A stretch of DNA of 64,000 nucleotides from Baekduia alba (GTDB lineage: Bacteria; Actinomycetota; Thermoleophilia; Solirubrobacterales; Solirubrobacteraceae): NCBI RefSeq assembly GCF_028416635.1, contig NZ_CP114013.1:3844001-3908000 (forward strand), read 5' to 3'. Every line of letters begins with the position of its first letter. Position 1 is the first letter of the stretch. The position numbers were made by a program, and so were the translations under genes. Under the pieces are notes generated by a model. The model saw only the letters and a list, made by a program, of their open reading frames with translations, had not been told where the DNA came from and did not search any database. Below are positions 16,278 through 25,750 of this stretch, piece after piece.

Positions 16278-17063
16278 ATGACCATCACCTCCCCGTCCCT
16301 CCGCCGCCGCGGCCTCGCGCTGCTCGGCGCCTCGGGCGCCGTCGCCGCGCTCGCCCTCCCCGCCCTCGCCGGCGCCGCGCCGGCCGCGCTCGACCCCGCG
16401 CTCACCGACACCGGCATCCCGGCCGGCGTCCTCGAGCACGGCGTCGTCGCGTTCGACCTCACCGGCGTGCCGAAGCCCAGCCACGGCACCACCGAGTACT
16501 GGGCGACCTCCAGCAGCTGGCGCTCCGTCTCGCGCGACGCGTCCGGCGCGCTGTCCGCGCAGGGCGTCTCGTCGCCGTCGGGCAGCGTCGTGTTCAACGC
16601 CAAGGAGCGGATCTCGTTCCGCAGCGACGGGCCGAGCACCCCGCCGTTCGCCGGCTGGAGCCCGGCCTACAACAAGAAGCTCGTCGCCGGCGGGCTCCTG
16701 CAGCCGATCGGACCGCAGACCGTCGCCGGCATCGCGGGCACGAAGTACACGGTGCCCGACGGCAAGAAGTCGAACGACCCGAGCACCGGCGCCGACCACT
16801 GGGTGACCGACAACACCGCGGCGCAGACGACGATCGTCCTGGAGGACGGGACCTACGCCCCGCTCGTGCGCGAGTCGACCAGCGACAACGGCTCCTACGG
16901 CACGTTCGACCAGCGCGAGACCCTGCAGTCGCGCGAGCACACGCCGCTGACGTCGGCCACGGCGACCGCGGCGCGCGTCAGCAAGCCGGCGCTCGCCAAG
17001 CTGCTGACCCGGTGGGAGCGCCAGTCCAAGGCGTCGGCCAAGCGCCAGGCCGCGCACCGCTAG
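16278..17063 (+). CDS. Exported protein of unknown function
   Basis: 261 residues from ATG 16278. A signal peptide with three Arg (LRRRGLALLG) and a hydrophobic stretch ending in ALAGAAPA suggests export, possibly by Tat. The mature part has no motif I recognise; it contains GTTEYWATSSSWRSVSRD, a FRSDG segment and TVAGIAGTKYTVPDGKKS, which looks like a beta-rich domain seen in actinobacterial secreted proteins, and ends in a basic tail (SKASAKRQAAHR). An upstream in-frame ATG at 16233 would add 15 residues ahead of the signal peptide and is less likely. It is divergent from the SH3/sigma operon. Confidence 0.7.
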   Translation: MTITSPSLRRRGLALLGASGAVAALALPALAGAAPAALDPALTDTGIPAGVLEHGVVAFDLTGVPKPSHGTTEYWATSSSWRSVSRDASGALSAQGVSSPSGSVVFNAKERISFRSDGPSTPPFAGWSPAYNKKLVAGGLLQPIGPQTVAGIAGTKYTVPDGKKSNDPSTGADHWVTDNTAAQTTIVLEDGTYAPLVRESTSDNGSYGTFDQRETLQSREHTPLTSATATAARVSKPALAKLLTRWERQSKASAKRQAAHR

Positions 17064-17159
17064 CACCGGCCGTTCGCTCGTCGCCGGCGACAGCCTCCGG
17101 GCCGTCGCTTGGCGGCGGGCGACGAACGCCGCCGCCGCCGCGCCCGGCAGGATGGACGC

Positions 17160-18287
17160 GTGACCGCCGCGCTCGTCTCCCTGAACCCCAACTGGACGCC
17201 CCCGGCCGCGCCGCCGGTCGTCGCGGCCGGCGACATCGACCGCTTCCACGCCTCGATCCCCGGCTTCGCGCCCACGCCGCTGGTCACGCTGCCGGAAGTC
17301 GCGGCCGCGCTCGGCGTCGAGCGCGTGCTCGTCAAGCACGAGCGCGAGCGCCTCGGGCTGCCGTCCTTCAAGGTCGTCGGCGCCGTCTGGGCGGTCAACG
17401 TCGCGCTGGCGCTCCGCGCCGACGCGCCGGTGCCCGCCACGTTCGGCGCGCTGACCGAGCTCGCCGCCGGCCTCGCGCCGGGAACCGTCCTGACCACCGC
17501 GACCGACGGCAACCACGGCCGCGCCGTGGCCCACGTCGCCCGCCGGATCGGGCTGCCCGCGCGCATCACCGTCCCTGCCGAGACCGCCGCGGCGCGGATC
17601 GCGGCCATCGCCTCGGAGGGCGCCGACGTCCGGGTGCAGGCCGGCTCGTACGACGACGCCGTGCGCTCGGTCGCCGACGCGGCGGCGACCGAGCCGGGCC
17701 ACGTCGTGGTCTCCGACACGTCGTGGCCGGGGTACGAGGCGATCCCGACCGCGGTCGCCGCGGGGTATGGCACGATCTTCCGCGAGGCCGAGGCCCAGCT
17801 CGCGCAGGCCGGCGGCGGCGCCTTCGACGTCGCGCTCGTCCCGGCCGGCGTCGGGGCGTTCGCGTCCTGCGCGGTCGCCCGGCTGGCGGGGCGCGGCTGC
17901 GCGGTCGTCACCGTCGAGCCGGTCGCCGCCGACTGCGTGCGCCGCTCGCTCGTGGCCGGCGCGCCGGTCGTCGTCCCGGGGCCGCACGGCTCGATCATGG
18001 CGGGGCTGAACTGCGGCGAGGTCTCCCCCGTCGCGTGGCCCGCGCTGCGGACCGGCGTGCGCGCCGCGGTCGCGGTCGGCGACGACGCGACGCGCGACGC
18101 CGTGCGCACGCTGGCCGCCGCCGGGGTCCCGTCGGGCGAGAGCGGCGCGGCGGCGCTGGCGGGCGCGCTCGCCCTCGCGGGCGACCCGGCGGGCGCGCCG
18201 CTGCTGGGCGCGACCGTGTTGCTCCTGGATACCGAGGGCGTCACCGACGCCGACGCCTACGCCGCGATCCTCAGCGCGCCGCGCTGA
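17160..18287 (+). CDS. Diaminopropionate ammonia-lyase-like PLP enzyme
   Basis: 375 residues from GTG 17160 (AGGATGG about 6 bases upstream). It belongs to the fold type II PLP family: LPSFKVVGAVWAV carries the Schiff-base Lys, TTATDGNHGRAVAHVARR is the substrate/cofactor loop, and VPAGVGAFASCAVA is the Gly-rich phosphate-binding turn. The order of motifs and the C-terminal GLNCGEVSPVAWPALR segment match diaminopropionate ammonia-lyase, which converts 2,3-diaminopropionate to pyruvate and two ammonia; a threonine or serine dehydratase is the main alternative. Its 3' end overlaps the convergent tldE gene by 17 bases. It borders the peptide and amino-acid catabolic region. Confidence 0.78.
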   Translation: MTAALVSLNPNWTPPAAPPVVAAGDIDRFHASIPGFAPTPLVTLPEVAAALGVERVLVKHERERLGLPSFKVVGAVWAVNVALALRADAPVPATFGALTELAAGLAPGTVLTTATDGNHGRAVAHVARRIGLPARITVPAETAAARIAAIASEGADVRVQAGSYDDAVRSVADAAATEPGHVVVSDTSWPGYEAIPTAVAAGYGTIFREAEAQLAQAGGGAFDVALVPAGVGAFASCAVARLAGRGCAVVTVEPVAADCVRRSLVAGAPVVVPGPHGSIMAGLNCGEVSPVAWPALRTGVRAAVAVGDDATRDAVRTLAAAGVPSGESGAAALAGALALAGDPAGAPLLGATVLLLDTEGVTDADAYAAILSAPR

Positions 18288-19659
18288 CCGTCGACATGTG
18301 GAAGTCGGGGATCCGCAGCGCCGGCATCGCGGTGCGGCGGAACGCGTCGCCGCGCTCGCGCGGCAGCGTGCGCTCCGTGCGGCCCGCCTCGGTCGCGCGG
18401 GCCAGGAGGTCGATCGGCGACTCGTTGAAGCGGAAGTTGTTGACCGCCGCCGTGATCCGGCCGTCCTCGACGAGATAGACGCCGTCGCGCGTCAGGCCGG
18501 TGAGCAGCAGCGTCCGCGGCTCGACCTGGCGGACGTACCAGAGGCTCGTCACCAGCAGCCCGCGCTGGGTCGACGCCACCATGTCGGCCAGCGACGCGGT
18601 GGCGCCGTCGGCGCTCAGCAGCAGGTTGCCGGCCGGCGGGCGCGGCGCGGCGCCGGTGGCGCGCGCCCATGCGCGCGTGCGCACGAGATCGGTCAGCGTG
18701 CCGCGGTCGATCCACGTGGCGGGCGCGACCGGCTGGCCGTTGTCGAAGGCCGAGCCCAGCGCGGACTCGCCGGCCGTCACCACGTCGAAGGGCAGGCACT
18801 CCAGGCCCGGCGCGCCCGGATCGGAGGCCAGCGTGAGCGGCAGCGCGGCCAGGCGCTCGCCGATGCGGTCGCCGCCGCCGGGGCGGGCGAAGACCGTCCG
18901 CCCGTCGTGCGCGTCGCGGGCGGCGATGCGCTGGTAGGCGAAGACCATCAGGTCGGCGACCGCGGCCGGCGGCAGCAGCGTCTCGTAGCGCCCCGGCGGG
19001 AGCGCCACCTCGCGCGCCGCGGTCCGCAGCCCGCGCTCCAGCTCGGCGCCGGCGGCGCCGACGTCCACCGCCGTGGCGTCGGGCACGTGCGCGCCGTACC
19101 AGGCCGAGCGCTGCATGTCGGTGGACTTGCCGGTCAGCTCGAAGCGGCCGTCGGCCTGGTCGAAGCGCCGGCGCAGCCCGGTGGACGTGGCCAACAACGT
19201 CGTCGTGCGCTGCTGCTCGAGGTAGCCGAAGGCCAGCCAGTCCTCGGCGTGCCAGCGGTCGACGAGCGCGGCCAGGCCCGGCACGACCGGCGCGAGCGCG
19301 TCCGGGCCCGTGCGCGGGACCTCGGCGCCCCAGTCGTCGTCGCAGAGGTAGGGCGCGACGAGCGGGCTGACGTCCTCGGTCGGCGCGCTCGCGCGGCTCG
19401 CGGCGTCGGCCGCGCGCGCGAGCGCCGCGGCCTCGGCCGCGGTCTGGACCGAGCGCGTCACGAGCCCGATGCCGGTGCCGGCGGCCCGCTCCCGGAACGC
19501 GATCGCGGTCATGGTCCGCGCGCTCGTCCAGCCGTTGGTCGTCATCGCGCTGGCCGCCCAGCGGAGGTTCGCGGCGCTGTGCTCCTCGAGCACGACGACG
19601 CAGCCGTCGGCGACCGACGCGGCCAGCGCCGCGTCGACGAGCTCCTGCGGCGCGCTCAT
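18271..19659 (-). CDS. TldE/PmbA-family metallopeptidase partner subunit
   Basis: 462 residues. It is the TldD/PmbA fold without the zinc HExxxH motif, as in TldE. Conserved segments include [49 protein letters not shown] and [14 protein letters not shown]. TldD and TldE form a heterodimeric peptidase that trims unfolded or ribosomally made peptides; TldE shapes the tunnel. The ATG overlaps the end of the tldD gene by 4 bases, fixing the start. Confidence 0.87.
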   Translation of the reverse strand: MSAPQELVDAALAASVADGCVVVLEEHSAANLRWAASAMTTNGWTSARTMTAIAFRERAAGTGIGLVTRSVQTAAEAAALARAADAASRASAPTEDVSPLVAPYLCDDDWGAEVPRTGPDALAPVVPGLAALVDRWHAEDWLAFGYLEQQRTTTLLATSTGLRRRFDQADGRFELTGKSTDMQRSAWYGAHVPDATAVDVGAAGAELERGLRTAAREVALPPGRYETLLPPAAVADLMVFAYQRIAARDAHDGRTVFARPGGGDRIGERLAALPLTLASDPGAPGLECLPFDVVTAGESALGSAFDNGQPVAPATWIDRGTLTDLVRTRAWARATGAAPRPPAGNLLLSADGATASLADMVASTQRGLLVTSLWYVRQVEPRTLLLTGLTRDGVYLVEDGRITAAVNNFRFNESPIDLLARATEAGRTERTLPRERGDAFRRTAMPALRIPDFHMSTVSAAR

Positions 19660-21137
19660 GCGCCGGCCCGCGTGTTGAGGACGTTGACGCCGCGGAACAG
19701 CGCGGACGGCGAGCCGTGCGAGACCGCCGCGGCCTGCCCCGGCTGGCCCTTGCCGCAGGCGATCGTCCCGCACAACATGTAGGTCTCGGGGCCGCCCACG
19801 GCCTCCAGCGACGCCCAGAAGTCGGTCGTCGTCGCCTGGTAGGCGACGTCGCGCAGCTGGCCGGCGAGGCGACCATCTTGTATGCGATGAAATTGCTGAC
19901 CCGTGAACTGGAAGTTCAACCGCTGCATGTCGATCGACCACGACGCGTTGCCGACGACGTAGATCCCGCGCTCGACCCGGCCGATCAGCTCCTCGGTCGA
20001 CGGGCCGCCGGGCGCCGGTCGCAGCGACACGTTGGGCATCCGCTGCAGCGGCGCGCGCTGCGCGGAGTCCGCGTACGCGCAGCCGTTGGAGCGCCCGAGC
20101 GCGCGCGTCTGGGCCATCTGGCGGTCGAGCTGGTAGCCGACGAGCACGCCGTCGCGGACGATGTCGAACGCCTGCGCCGCGACGCCCTCGTCGTCGTAGC
20201 CGACCGTCGCCAGGCCGTGGGGCGCCGTCCGGTCGCCGGTCACGTGCATCAGCGGGCTGCCGTAGCGCAGCGTCCCGAGCTGGTCGAACGTGGCGAAGCT
20301 CGTCCCGGCGAACGCGGCCTCGTGGCCCAGGACGCGATCGAGCTCGGTCGCGTGCGCGATCGACTCGTGGATCGTCAGCCACAGGTTGCTCGGGTGGATC
20401 ACGAGGTCGTAGCGGCCGGCCTCGACGCTCGGCGCGGCCGCGTGCTCGCGCAGCAGCGCCGGCAGCGCGTCGATCTCGGCGTCCCAGTCCCAGCCGGTGC
20501 CGGTCATGTACTCCCAGCCGCGGCCGGCCGGCGGCGCCAGCGTGCGCATCGAGGCGGGCCCCGCGATCGCGACCAGCTCGGGATGCAGCCGCACCCGCTG
20601 CTGCGTCGTCGTCGTGCCGGCCGTGTCGGCGTAGTGCTTGTTCTCGAGGACCTGGACGAGCGAGGCGTCGACGTGGTCGACGCCATCGGCCGCCAGCAGC
20701 CGGCGCGACAGCTGCGCCAGGCGCTCGACGCGCTCGGCCAGCGGCACGGCGAACGGGTCGACGTCGTAGTCCGAGACCCAGACCGCGTCGGCGTGGACGG
20801 GCTCGGGCGCCAGCACCGCGGGCACCCGGCTGAGCGCGCCGCCCAAGCGCGCGACCCCGACCGCGCGCTCGGCCAGCTCGGCCGCCGCGGCCACCGTGCA
20901 CGTCGTGCCGCTCGCGAAGCCCCACGCGCCGTCGTGGACGACGCGCACCGCGAGGCCCAGCTCCTCGCCGTCGCGGGCGGACTCCAGCGCGCCGTCGCGC
21001 AGCCGCAGCGTCTGCTGGCGCATGCGCTGCAGCCGGACGTCGGCGTGGTCGGCGCCGAGCGCGACGGCGCGCTCCAGCGCGGCGTCGGCGAGCGCCCGCA
21101 TCGGGAGCGCCAGGAAGGCTGGGTCGACGTCGCGCAC
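19656..21137 (-). CDS. tldD: TldD metallopeptidase (catalytic subunit)
   Basis: 493 residues from GTG 21137. The zinc motif HESIAHATE (HExxxH) is present around residue 252, followed by the TldD signatures DDEGVAAQ, RVERGIYVVGNASWSID and GGPETYMLCGTIACGKGQPGQ, where the Cys is a metal ligand in this family. It precedes tldE with a 4-base overlap. It is divergent from the serine-hydrolase gene at 21257. Its usual task is trimming of peptides; here it may join the local peptide-degrading set, though no copy of the local operator was found upstream. Confidence 0.9.
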   Translation of the reverse strand: MRDVDPAFLALPMRALADAALERAVALGADHADVRLQRMRQQTLRLRDGALESARDGEELGLAVRVVHDGAWGFASGTTCTVAAAAELAERAVGVARLGGALSRVPAVLAPEPVHADAVWVSDYDVDPFAVPLAERVERLAQLSRRLLAADGVDHVDASLVQVLENKHYADTAGTTTTQQRVRLHPELVAIAGPASMRTLAPPAGRGWEYMTGTGWDWDAEIDALPALLREHAAAPSVEAGRYDLVIHPSNLWLTIHESIAHATELDRVLGHEAAFAGTSFATFDQLGTLRYGSPLMHVTGDRTAPHGLATVGYDDEGVAAQAFDIVRDGVLVGYQLDRQMAQTRALGRSNGCAYADSAQRAPLQRMPNVSLRPAPGGPSTEELIGRVERGIYVVGNASWSIDMQRLNFQFTGQQFHRIQDGRLAGQLRDVAYQATTTDFWASLEAVGGPETYMLCGTIACGKGQPGQAAAVSHGSPSALFRGVNVLNTRAGA

Positions 21138-21256
21138 GGCTCCGGATCCTGCCGGGCCGACCCGCCCGCGAGGTGGTCGCGTCGGCCGAAGCCGCCCCGC
21201 CGCGTTCGTCGCCGCGCACCGGGGCGCGCCCGGAGCGCGTGGGTACGCTCCCGGCC

Positions 21257-22789
21257 GTGGCCGACCCTGGGCGCATCGACGAGCTGGCCGGCGTGCTGGA
21301 CGCCGCGATCCCCGACGCGATGGCGAGCGCCGCCGTCCCGGGACTGGCGATCGGCCTGTGCGACGCGAGCGGGCCGCTGTGGTCGGCCGGCTACGGGACG
21401 ACGCGCCGCGACGGCGACGTGCCGATCGCCACCGACACGCGGTTCAGCGTGCAGTCCACGTCGAAGCTCGCGACGGCCACGGCCGTGCTGCTCGCCGTCG
21501 AGGCCGGGCTGCTGCACCTCGACGCGCCGATCGCGACCGCCGTCCCCGACTTCGCCGTCCACAGCGTGTTCGAGGAGGACCCGGGCGCGCGCATCACGCT
21601 GCGCCACCTGCTCGGCCACACCGCCGGCTTCACGCACGAGACGGCCAACGGGTCCAACCACGACGTCGGCGACGGCGACTTCGACGCGCACTGCCGGAGC
21701 ATCTTCGCCACCTGGCTGCGGTTCCCGGTCGGCCACCACTTCGAGTACTCCAACCTGGGCATCGACCTCGCCGGGTACGCGCTGCGCCAGGCGGTGGGCC
21801 GGCCCTTCGCCGACGCCGCCCGGGAGCTGCTGCTGGAGCCGCTGGGCATGGCGCGCGCCACGTTCGACGCCGCGGTCGTCGCGGCCGACCCCGGCCGCGC
21901 CGTCGGCCACTGGCGCCCGTTCGCCGCCGCGGGGCGCGAGCTGCCCGTCGCGGTGCCGATGGTCGCCTCCGGCGGCCTGTACACGAGCGTCGACGACGCC
22001 CTGGCGCTCGTGGCCATGCTCCTGCGCGACGGCGCCCCGCTGCTGGCGGCCGAGCTGGCCGCCGAGCAGCGCCGGATCGTCACGCCGCACCCCGGCCAGC
22101 AGCTCGGCTACGGCCTCGGCCTCTACGCCGACGAGTGGGCGCCCGGCGTCCAGGTCTTCCACCACGGCGGCTCGGGCTTCGGCTTCCAGGCCCAGCTGTT
22201 CTGGGTGCCCGCGCTGGAGGTCGGCGCCGTGATCCTCACCAACTCGTTCGACCACAACCTGCAGAACGAGCTGGCCCGACGGATCGTCGCCGCGCTCGCG
22301 CCCGACCGCGGGCCCGCCGCGCCGCCCTTCCCTGCCGGCGGCCGCGTCGACCGCGACGACGTCGCCGGCGAGTACGTCGGGCGCAACGAGGACCGCGCGG
22401 CGGTCACGGTCGTCGCCGGCGGCCTGCGGATCGACGGCGCCCCGGCCGCGGCCGCGCGCTACCGCTTCCTGCCCGGCCGCGCCGGCGCCGGCACCTACAT
22501 GGTGGACCTGCGCAACGGCGACGTCCGCTACCGCAACGATGCGGCGCGCACCCCGCCGTCGACCCTGGACCCGGCGCGCGCCGGGACCTACACGATGAGC
22601 AGCTGGGGCGTGCCGACCGCGGAGTACGAGCTCGCGCAGGACGGCGCGTCGCCGGCGCTGCGCCGCGTCGGCTCCGACGTCGCGCTGCGGCTCGCGCCGA
22701 TCGGGACCGGCCTGTACCTGTCGAGCACGGGCGAGGTCCTCGACCTGCGCGCGGCCACGCCGACCTACGCGAACGTCGCGCTGGACTGA
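21257..22789 (+). CDS. Serine hydrolase, beta-lactamase class C / D-aminopeptidase type
   Basis: 510 residues from GTG 21257. The three active-site motifs of this family are present: SxxK in VQSTSKLA, YxN in FEYSNLGID, and HGG in FHHGGSGFG. After the roughly 340-residue catalytic domain come about 150 residues of beta-rich sequence, the layout of D-aminopeptidase and related peptide hydrolases. No signal peptide is visible, so it acts in the cytoplasm. A TACGCT box ends 7 bases before the GTG and no Shine-Dalgarno is seen, suggesting leaderless translation. It precedes the racemase gene on the same strand and may hydrolyse D-residue peptides (inference). Confidence 0.82.
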   Translation: MADPGRIDELAGVLDAAIPDAMASAAVPGLAIGLCDASGPLWSAGYGTTRRDGDVPIATDTRFSVQSTSKLATATAVLLAVEAGLLHLDAPIATAVPDFAVHSVFEEDPGARITLRHLLGHTAGFTHETANGSNHDVGDGDFDAHCRSIFATWLRFPVGHHFEYSNLGIDLAGYALRQAVGRPFADAARELLLEPLGMARATFDAAVVAADPGRAVGHWRPFAAAGRELPVAVPMVASGGLYTSVDDALALVAMLLRDGAPLLAAELAAEQRRIVTPHPGQQLGYGLGLYADEWAPGVQVFHHGGSGFGFQAQLFWVPALEVGAVILTNSFDHNLQNELARRIVAALAPDRGPAAPPFPAGGRVDRDDVAGEYVGRNEDRAAVTVVAGGLRIDGAPAAAARYRFLPGRAGAGTYMVDLRNGDVRYRNDAARTPPSTLDPARAGTYTMSSWGVPTAEYELAQDGASPALRRVGSDVALRLAPIGTGLYLSSTGEVLDLRAATPTYANVALD

Positions 22790-22855
22790 CCGAGGCGCTC
22801 GATTTGGTCGCGGCGAACGAGCCGCGGGCCGTGCGGGGCGGCTGTAATCGAGGCC

Positions 22856-23977
22856 ATGCGCACGAACGGCACGAAGCTCGAAGGCGTCGAACTGCGGCGG
22901 ATCGAGATGCCTCTCGTGTTCCCGTTCCGCACCTCGTTCGGCACCCAGACCACGAAGTCGGCGCTGCTCCTGCGCGTCGTCACCTCCGAGGGCGAGGGCT
23001 GGGGCGAGTGCGTGTCGTCGGCGCATCCCCTCTACTCCTCCGAGTACGTCGACGCCTCCGCCGACGTCCTGCGCCGGTTCTTCGTCCCGGCGCTGGCCGC
23101 CGGCGGCGACGTGCGGGCCAGCGCGGTCGCGACGACGCTCGCGCCCTTCCACGGCCATCGCATGGCCAAGGCGGCGCTCGAGATGGGCGTCCTCGACGCC
23201 GAGCTGCACGCGCGGGGCGTGTCGCTCGGCGACGAGCTCGGCGCGGTGCGCGAGCGCGTGGCCTGCGGCGTCTCGGTCGGGATCATGGACTCGATCGACG
23301 TCCTGATCGACCAGGTCGAGCAGTACGTCGCGCAGGGCTACGTGCGCATCAAGCTCAAGATCGAGCCGGGCTGGGACGTCGCGCCGGTCCGCGCCGTCCG
23401 CGAGCGCTTCGGCGACGACCTGCTCCTCCAGGTCGACGCCAACGCCGCGTACACGCTGGCCGACGCGCGGCTGCTGGCCCGGCTCGACGACTTCGACCTG
23501 CTGCTGCTCGAGCAGCCGCTGCCCGAGGACGACGTCCTCGGCCACGCGGACCTCGCCAAGCTCGTGCGCACGCCGATCTGCCTGGACGAGTCGATCGTCT
23601 CGGCCCGCGCGGCGGCCGACGCGATCCGGCTCGGCGCGTGCCGCATCGTCAACATCAAGGCCGGCCGCGTCGGCGGCTACCTCGAGGCCCGCCGGATCCA
23701 CGACGTGTGCGCCGCCCACGGCGTCCCGGTCTGGTGCGGCGGGATGATCGAGACGGGCCTGGGCCGCGCCGCGAACGTCGCGCTCGCCGGGCTGCCGGGC
23801 TTCAGCCTGCCGGGCGACACGTCGGGGTCGGATCGCTTCTTCGCCACCGACATCACCGAGCCGTTCGTGCTCGACGACGGCCACCTGCCGGTCCCGACCG
23901 GGCCCGGGCTCGGGGTGACGCCGATCGCCGACCGGCTCGCCGAGGTCACGGCCTCCACGGAGTGGCTCGCAGCTTAG
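22856..23977 (+). CDS. Enolase-superfamily N-acyl/N-succinylamino acid racemase (NSAR/OSBS family)
   Basis: 373 residues. Catalytic residues of the muconate-lactonising subgroup are visible: KxK in RIKLKIEPG, metal ligands in LQVDANAAY, LLEQPLPEDD and ICLDESI, and the second base Lys in VNIKAGRVGG. The family includes o-succinylbenzoate synthase (MenC) and N-succinylamino acid racemase. No menaquinone gene is near, whereas a GNAT acyltransferase of the kind paired with these racemases and M20 deacylases lie in the same region, so racemisation of N-acylamino acids is favoured. A TGTAAT box ends 7 bases before the ATG. Confidence 0.87.
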   Translation: MRTNGTKLEGVELRRIEMPLVFPFRTSFGTQTTKSALLLRVVTSEGEGWGECVSSAHPLYSSEYVDASADVLRRFFVPALAAGGDVRASAVATTLAPFHGHRMAKAALEMGVLDAELHARGVSLGDELGAVRERVACGVSVGIMDSIDVLIDQVEQYVAQGYVRIKLKIEPGWDVAPVRAVRERFGDDLLLQVDANAAYTLADARLLARLDDFDLLLLEQPLPEDDVLGHADLAKLVRTPICLDESIVSARAAADAIRLGACRIVNIKAGRVGGYLEARRIHDVCAAHGVPVWCGGMIETGLGRAANVALAGLPGFSLPGDTSGSDRFFATDITEPFVLDDGHLPVPTGPGLGVTPIADRLAEVTASTEWLAA

Positions 23978-23989
23978 TGTCGTGAGGTC

Positions 23990-24007
23990 TTCGTCCGTCA
24001 GGACGAA
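23990..24007. promoter_or_regulatory. Candidate PucR operator, site 1 (upstream of pucR gene)
   Basis: TTCGTCC-GTCA-GGACGAA is a perfect 7-4-7 inverted repeat of the form T-TCGTC-N6-GACGA-A, lying 65 bases before the PucR start and 48 bases before its possible -35 box. The same half-sites with identical spacing recur at 25751 and 36901 upstream of two other operons of the region, which supports a common regulator. PucR binding is inferred. Confidence 0.65.
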
Positions 24008-24037
24008 CGGTCGAGGCGAAGTTGTGCCTTGCGACAG

Positions 24038-24065
24038 TTGCGCTCGGCGCCACCGTGGGTAGGTT
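24038..24065 (+). promoter_or_regulatory. Probable promoter of the PucR gene (leaderless)
   Basis: TTGCGC (24038-24043) and TAGGTT (24060-24065) are spaced by 16 bases, and the GTG start follows 6 bases after the -10 box, so transcription would begin at or next to the start codon. No Shine-Dalgarno is present, in agreement with leaderless initiation. Confidence 0.5.
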
Positions 24066-24071
24066 CCACCC

Positions 24072-25715
24072 GTGCTCGCACCTCTCGCTGAGCAGCGTCG
24101 CGCATCCCTCGGGCGGGTTCTCGAGGACCTGGGCGGCACCGTCCTCGAGGTCCTGTCCGGTGACGCCGACCCGCCGGGCGACATCGACGGCATCGTCATC
24201 CACGACCCCGCCGACGAGCCGACGCACGCCCGCGGCGCGCTCGTCCTCGGCGTCGGCATCCAGACGCGCGAGCAGACCGTCGCGCTCCTCGACGGCCTCG
24301 GACCGCGCGCCTGCATCGGGCTGATCGTGCGCGGCGGCGTCGCGGTCGACCCCGACGTCGAGGCCGCCGTCGCGCGCACCGGCGTCACGCTCATCGGGCT
24401 CTCGGAGGGCACGTCCTGGACGCGGCTCGCCGCGCTGCTGCGCGCCGTGCTGGCCCAGGACGGCTTCGGCAAGACCGGCGAGGAGACGCTCGGCGGCATC
24501 CCGTCGGGCGACCTCTTCGCCCTGGCCAACGCGATCGCCGCGCTGCTCGACGCGCCCGTGACGATCGAGGACCGTCGCTCCCGCGTGCTCGCGTTCTCCG
24601 GGCGCCAGGACGAGGCCGACCCGTCGCGCATCGGGACGATCATCAACCGCGAGGTGTCGGTCGCGCGCACCGACGACCTCGAAGGCCGCGGCGTCTTCCG
24701 CGAGCTCTTCAGCACCGACGAGCCGCTGTGGGTCGACCCGCCGGCCAGCGGCCTGGAGGGCTTCACGATGCCGCGCGTCGCGCTCGCCGTCCGCGCCGGC
24801 GACGAGATCCTGGGCTCGATCTGGGCGGCGGTGGAGCAGCCGCTGTCCGACGAGCGGATGCGGACCTTCAGGGACATCGGCCCGCTCGTCGCGGTCCATC
24901 TGCTCAGCGAGCGCGCCGGCGCCGACGTCGAGCGCCGGCTGCGCGCCGACCTCGTGGCCACCGCGCTGGAGGGCGGGCCGGGCGCCGCCGACGCCGCCAG
25001 CCGGCTCGGCGTCGGCCACCAGCCCGCGATCGTCCTGGCCCAGACGCTGGACGACGACGCCGCGCCCGAGGCGCCGCACGCCGACCAGGTCGCGACGCGG
25101 CGCCGGATCGCCGACGCGTTCGCCATGCACCTCACCGTCGCCGCGCCCGGCTCGGCCACCGCGCAGGTCGGCGACGTCGCCTACGGGATCGTCCCGGTCG
25201 CCGGCGCGCCGGGCGACGCCGAGCGCAGCGCCACGCGCCTGGCCAACGAGTTCCTGCAGCGGATGGACAAGCAGGCCCACGCCGTCATCGGGATCGGGAC
25301 CGTCGCGGCCAGCGCCGGCGCGCTGGCCCGCTCGCGCGACGGCGCCGACCGCGCGCTGCGCGTCGTGCGCTCCAAGCGCACCAGCCGGCGCGTGGCCGCG
25401 ATCGCCGACGTCGGCCTCGACGCGCTGCTGATGGAGTTCGGCGACATGATGGCCGCGCGCGGCGACACGCTGACCGGCCCCGTCTCCCGCCTCGCCGAGT
25501 ACGACGCCAAGCACAGCACGTTCCTGGTCGAGACGCTGCGGGCCTGGCTCGACGCGTTCGGCAACGTCATCGAGGCGGCGCAGACGATGTGGGTCCATCC
25601 CAACACGTTCCGCTACCGCCTGCGCCGGCTCGTGGAGGTGGGCGAGATCGACCTCGACGACGCCGACACGCGGCTGTCGGTCATGCTGCAGCTGCGGCTG
25701 CTGCCCAAGGACTAG
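24072..25715 (+). CDS. PucR family transcriptional regulator
   Basis: 547 residues. The N-terminal third resembles the PucR ligand domain (RGALVLGVGIQTREQTVALLDGL, GVTLIGLSEGTSWTRLAALLRA), the middle is a GAF-like/GGDEF-related region (AVTIEDRRSRVLAFSG to LVAVHLLSERAGADVERRLR), and the C-terminal PucR helix-turn-helix is clear (ETLRAWLDAFGNVIEAAQ, VHPNTFRYRLRRLVEVGEIDLDDADTR). Such proteins activate amino-acid and purine catabolic genes in response to a metabolite. It lies between the racemase and the S9/methylaspartate operon, and a repeated inverted repeat near three operons is its likely binding site. Confidence 0.9.
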   Translation: MLAPLAEQRRASLGRVLEDLGGTVLEVLSGDADPPGDIDGIVIHDPADEPTHARGALVLGVGIQTREQTVALLDGLGPRACIGLIVRGGVAVDPDVEAAVARTGVTLIGLSEGTSWTRLAALLRAVLAQDGFGKTGEETLGGIPSGDLFALANAIAALLDAPVTIEDRRSRVLAFSGRQDEADPSRIGTIINREVSVARTDDLEGRGVFRELFSTDEPLWVDPPASGLEGFTMPRVALAVRAGDEILGSIWAAVEQPLSDERMRTFRDIGPLVAVHLLSERAGADVERRLRADLVATALEGGPGAADAASRLGVGHQPAIVLAQTLDDDAAPEAPHADQVATRRRIADAFAMHLTVAAPGSATAQVGDVAYGIVPVAGAPGDAERSATRLANEFLQRMDKQAHAVIGIGTVAASAGALARSRDGADRALRVVRSKRTSRRVAAIADVGLDALLMEFGDMMAARGDTLTGPVSRLAEYDAKHSTFLVETLRAWLDAFGNVIEAAQTMWVHPNTFRYRLRRLVEVGEIDLDDADTRLSVMLQLRLLPKD

Positions 25716-25750
25716 CACTTGGTCGCCGCGGCCAGGCGGGCTCTGACCGG

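Noticed and set aside
21138-21256. A PucR-type site upstream of the serine hydrolase (TTCGTC half-site)
   Set aside because: Only the left half is present; the right half at N6 spacing reads CACCG and does not match.
22856-23977. Call as MenC (o-succinylbenzoate synthase) of menaquinone synthesis
   Set aside because: No other men gene is in the window, whereas the GNAT and M20 partners of N-acylamino acid racemases are.
20504-25159. A 1551-codon minus-strand open frame antisense to the serine hydrolase, racemase and PucR genes
   Set aside because: It crosses three well-supported genes and their promoters and has the biased composition of a shadow frame; only its last part overlaps the real tldD gene and in a different frame.
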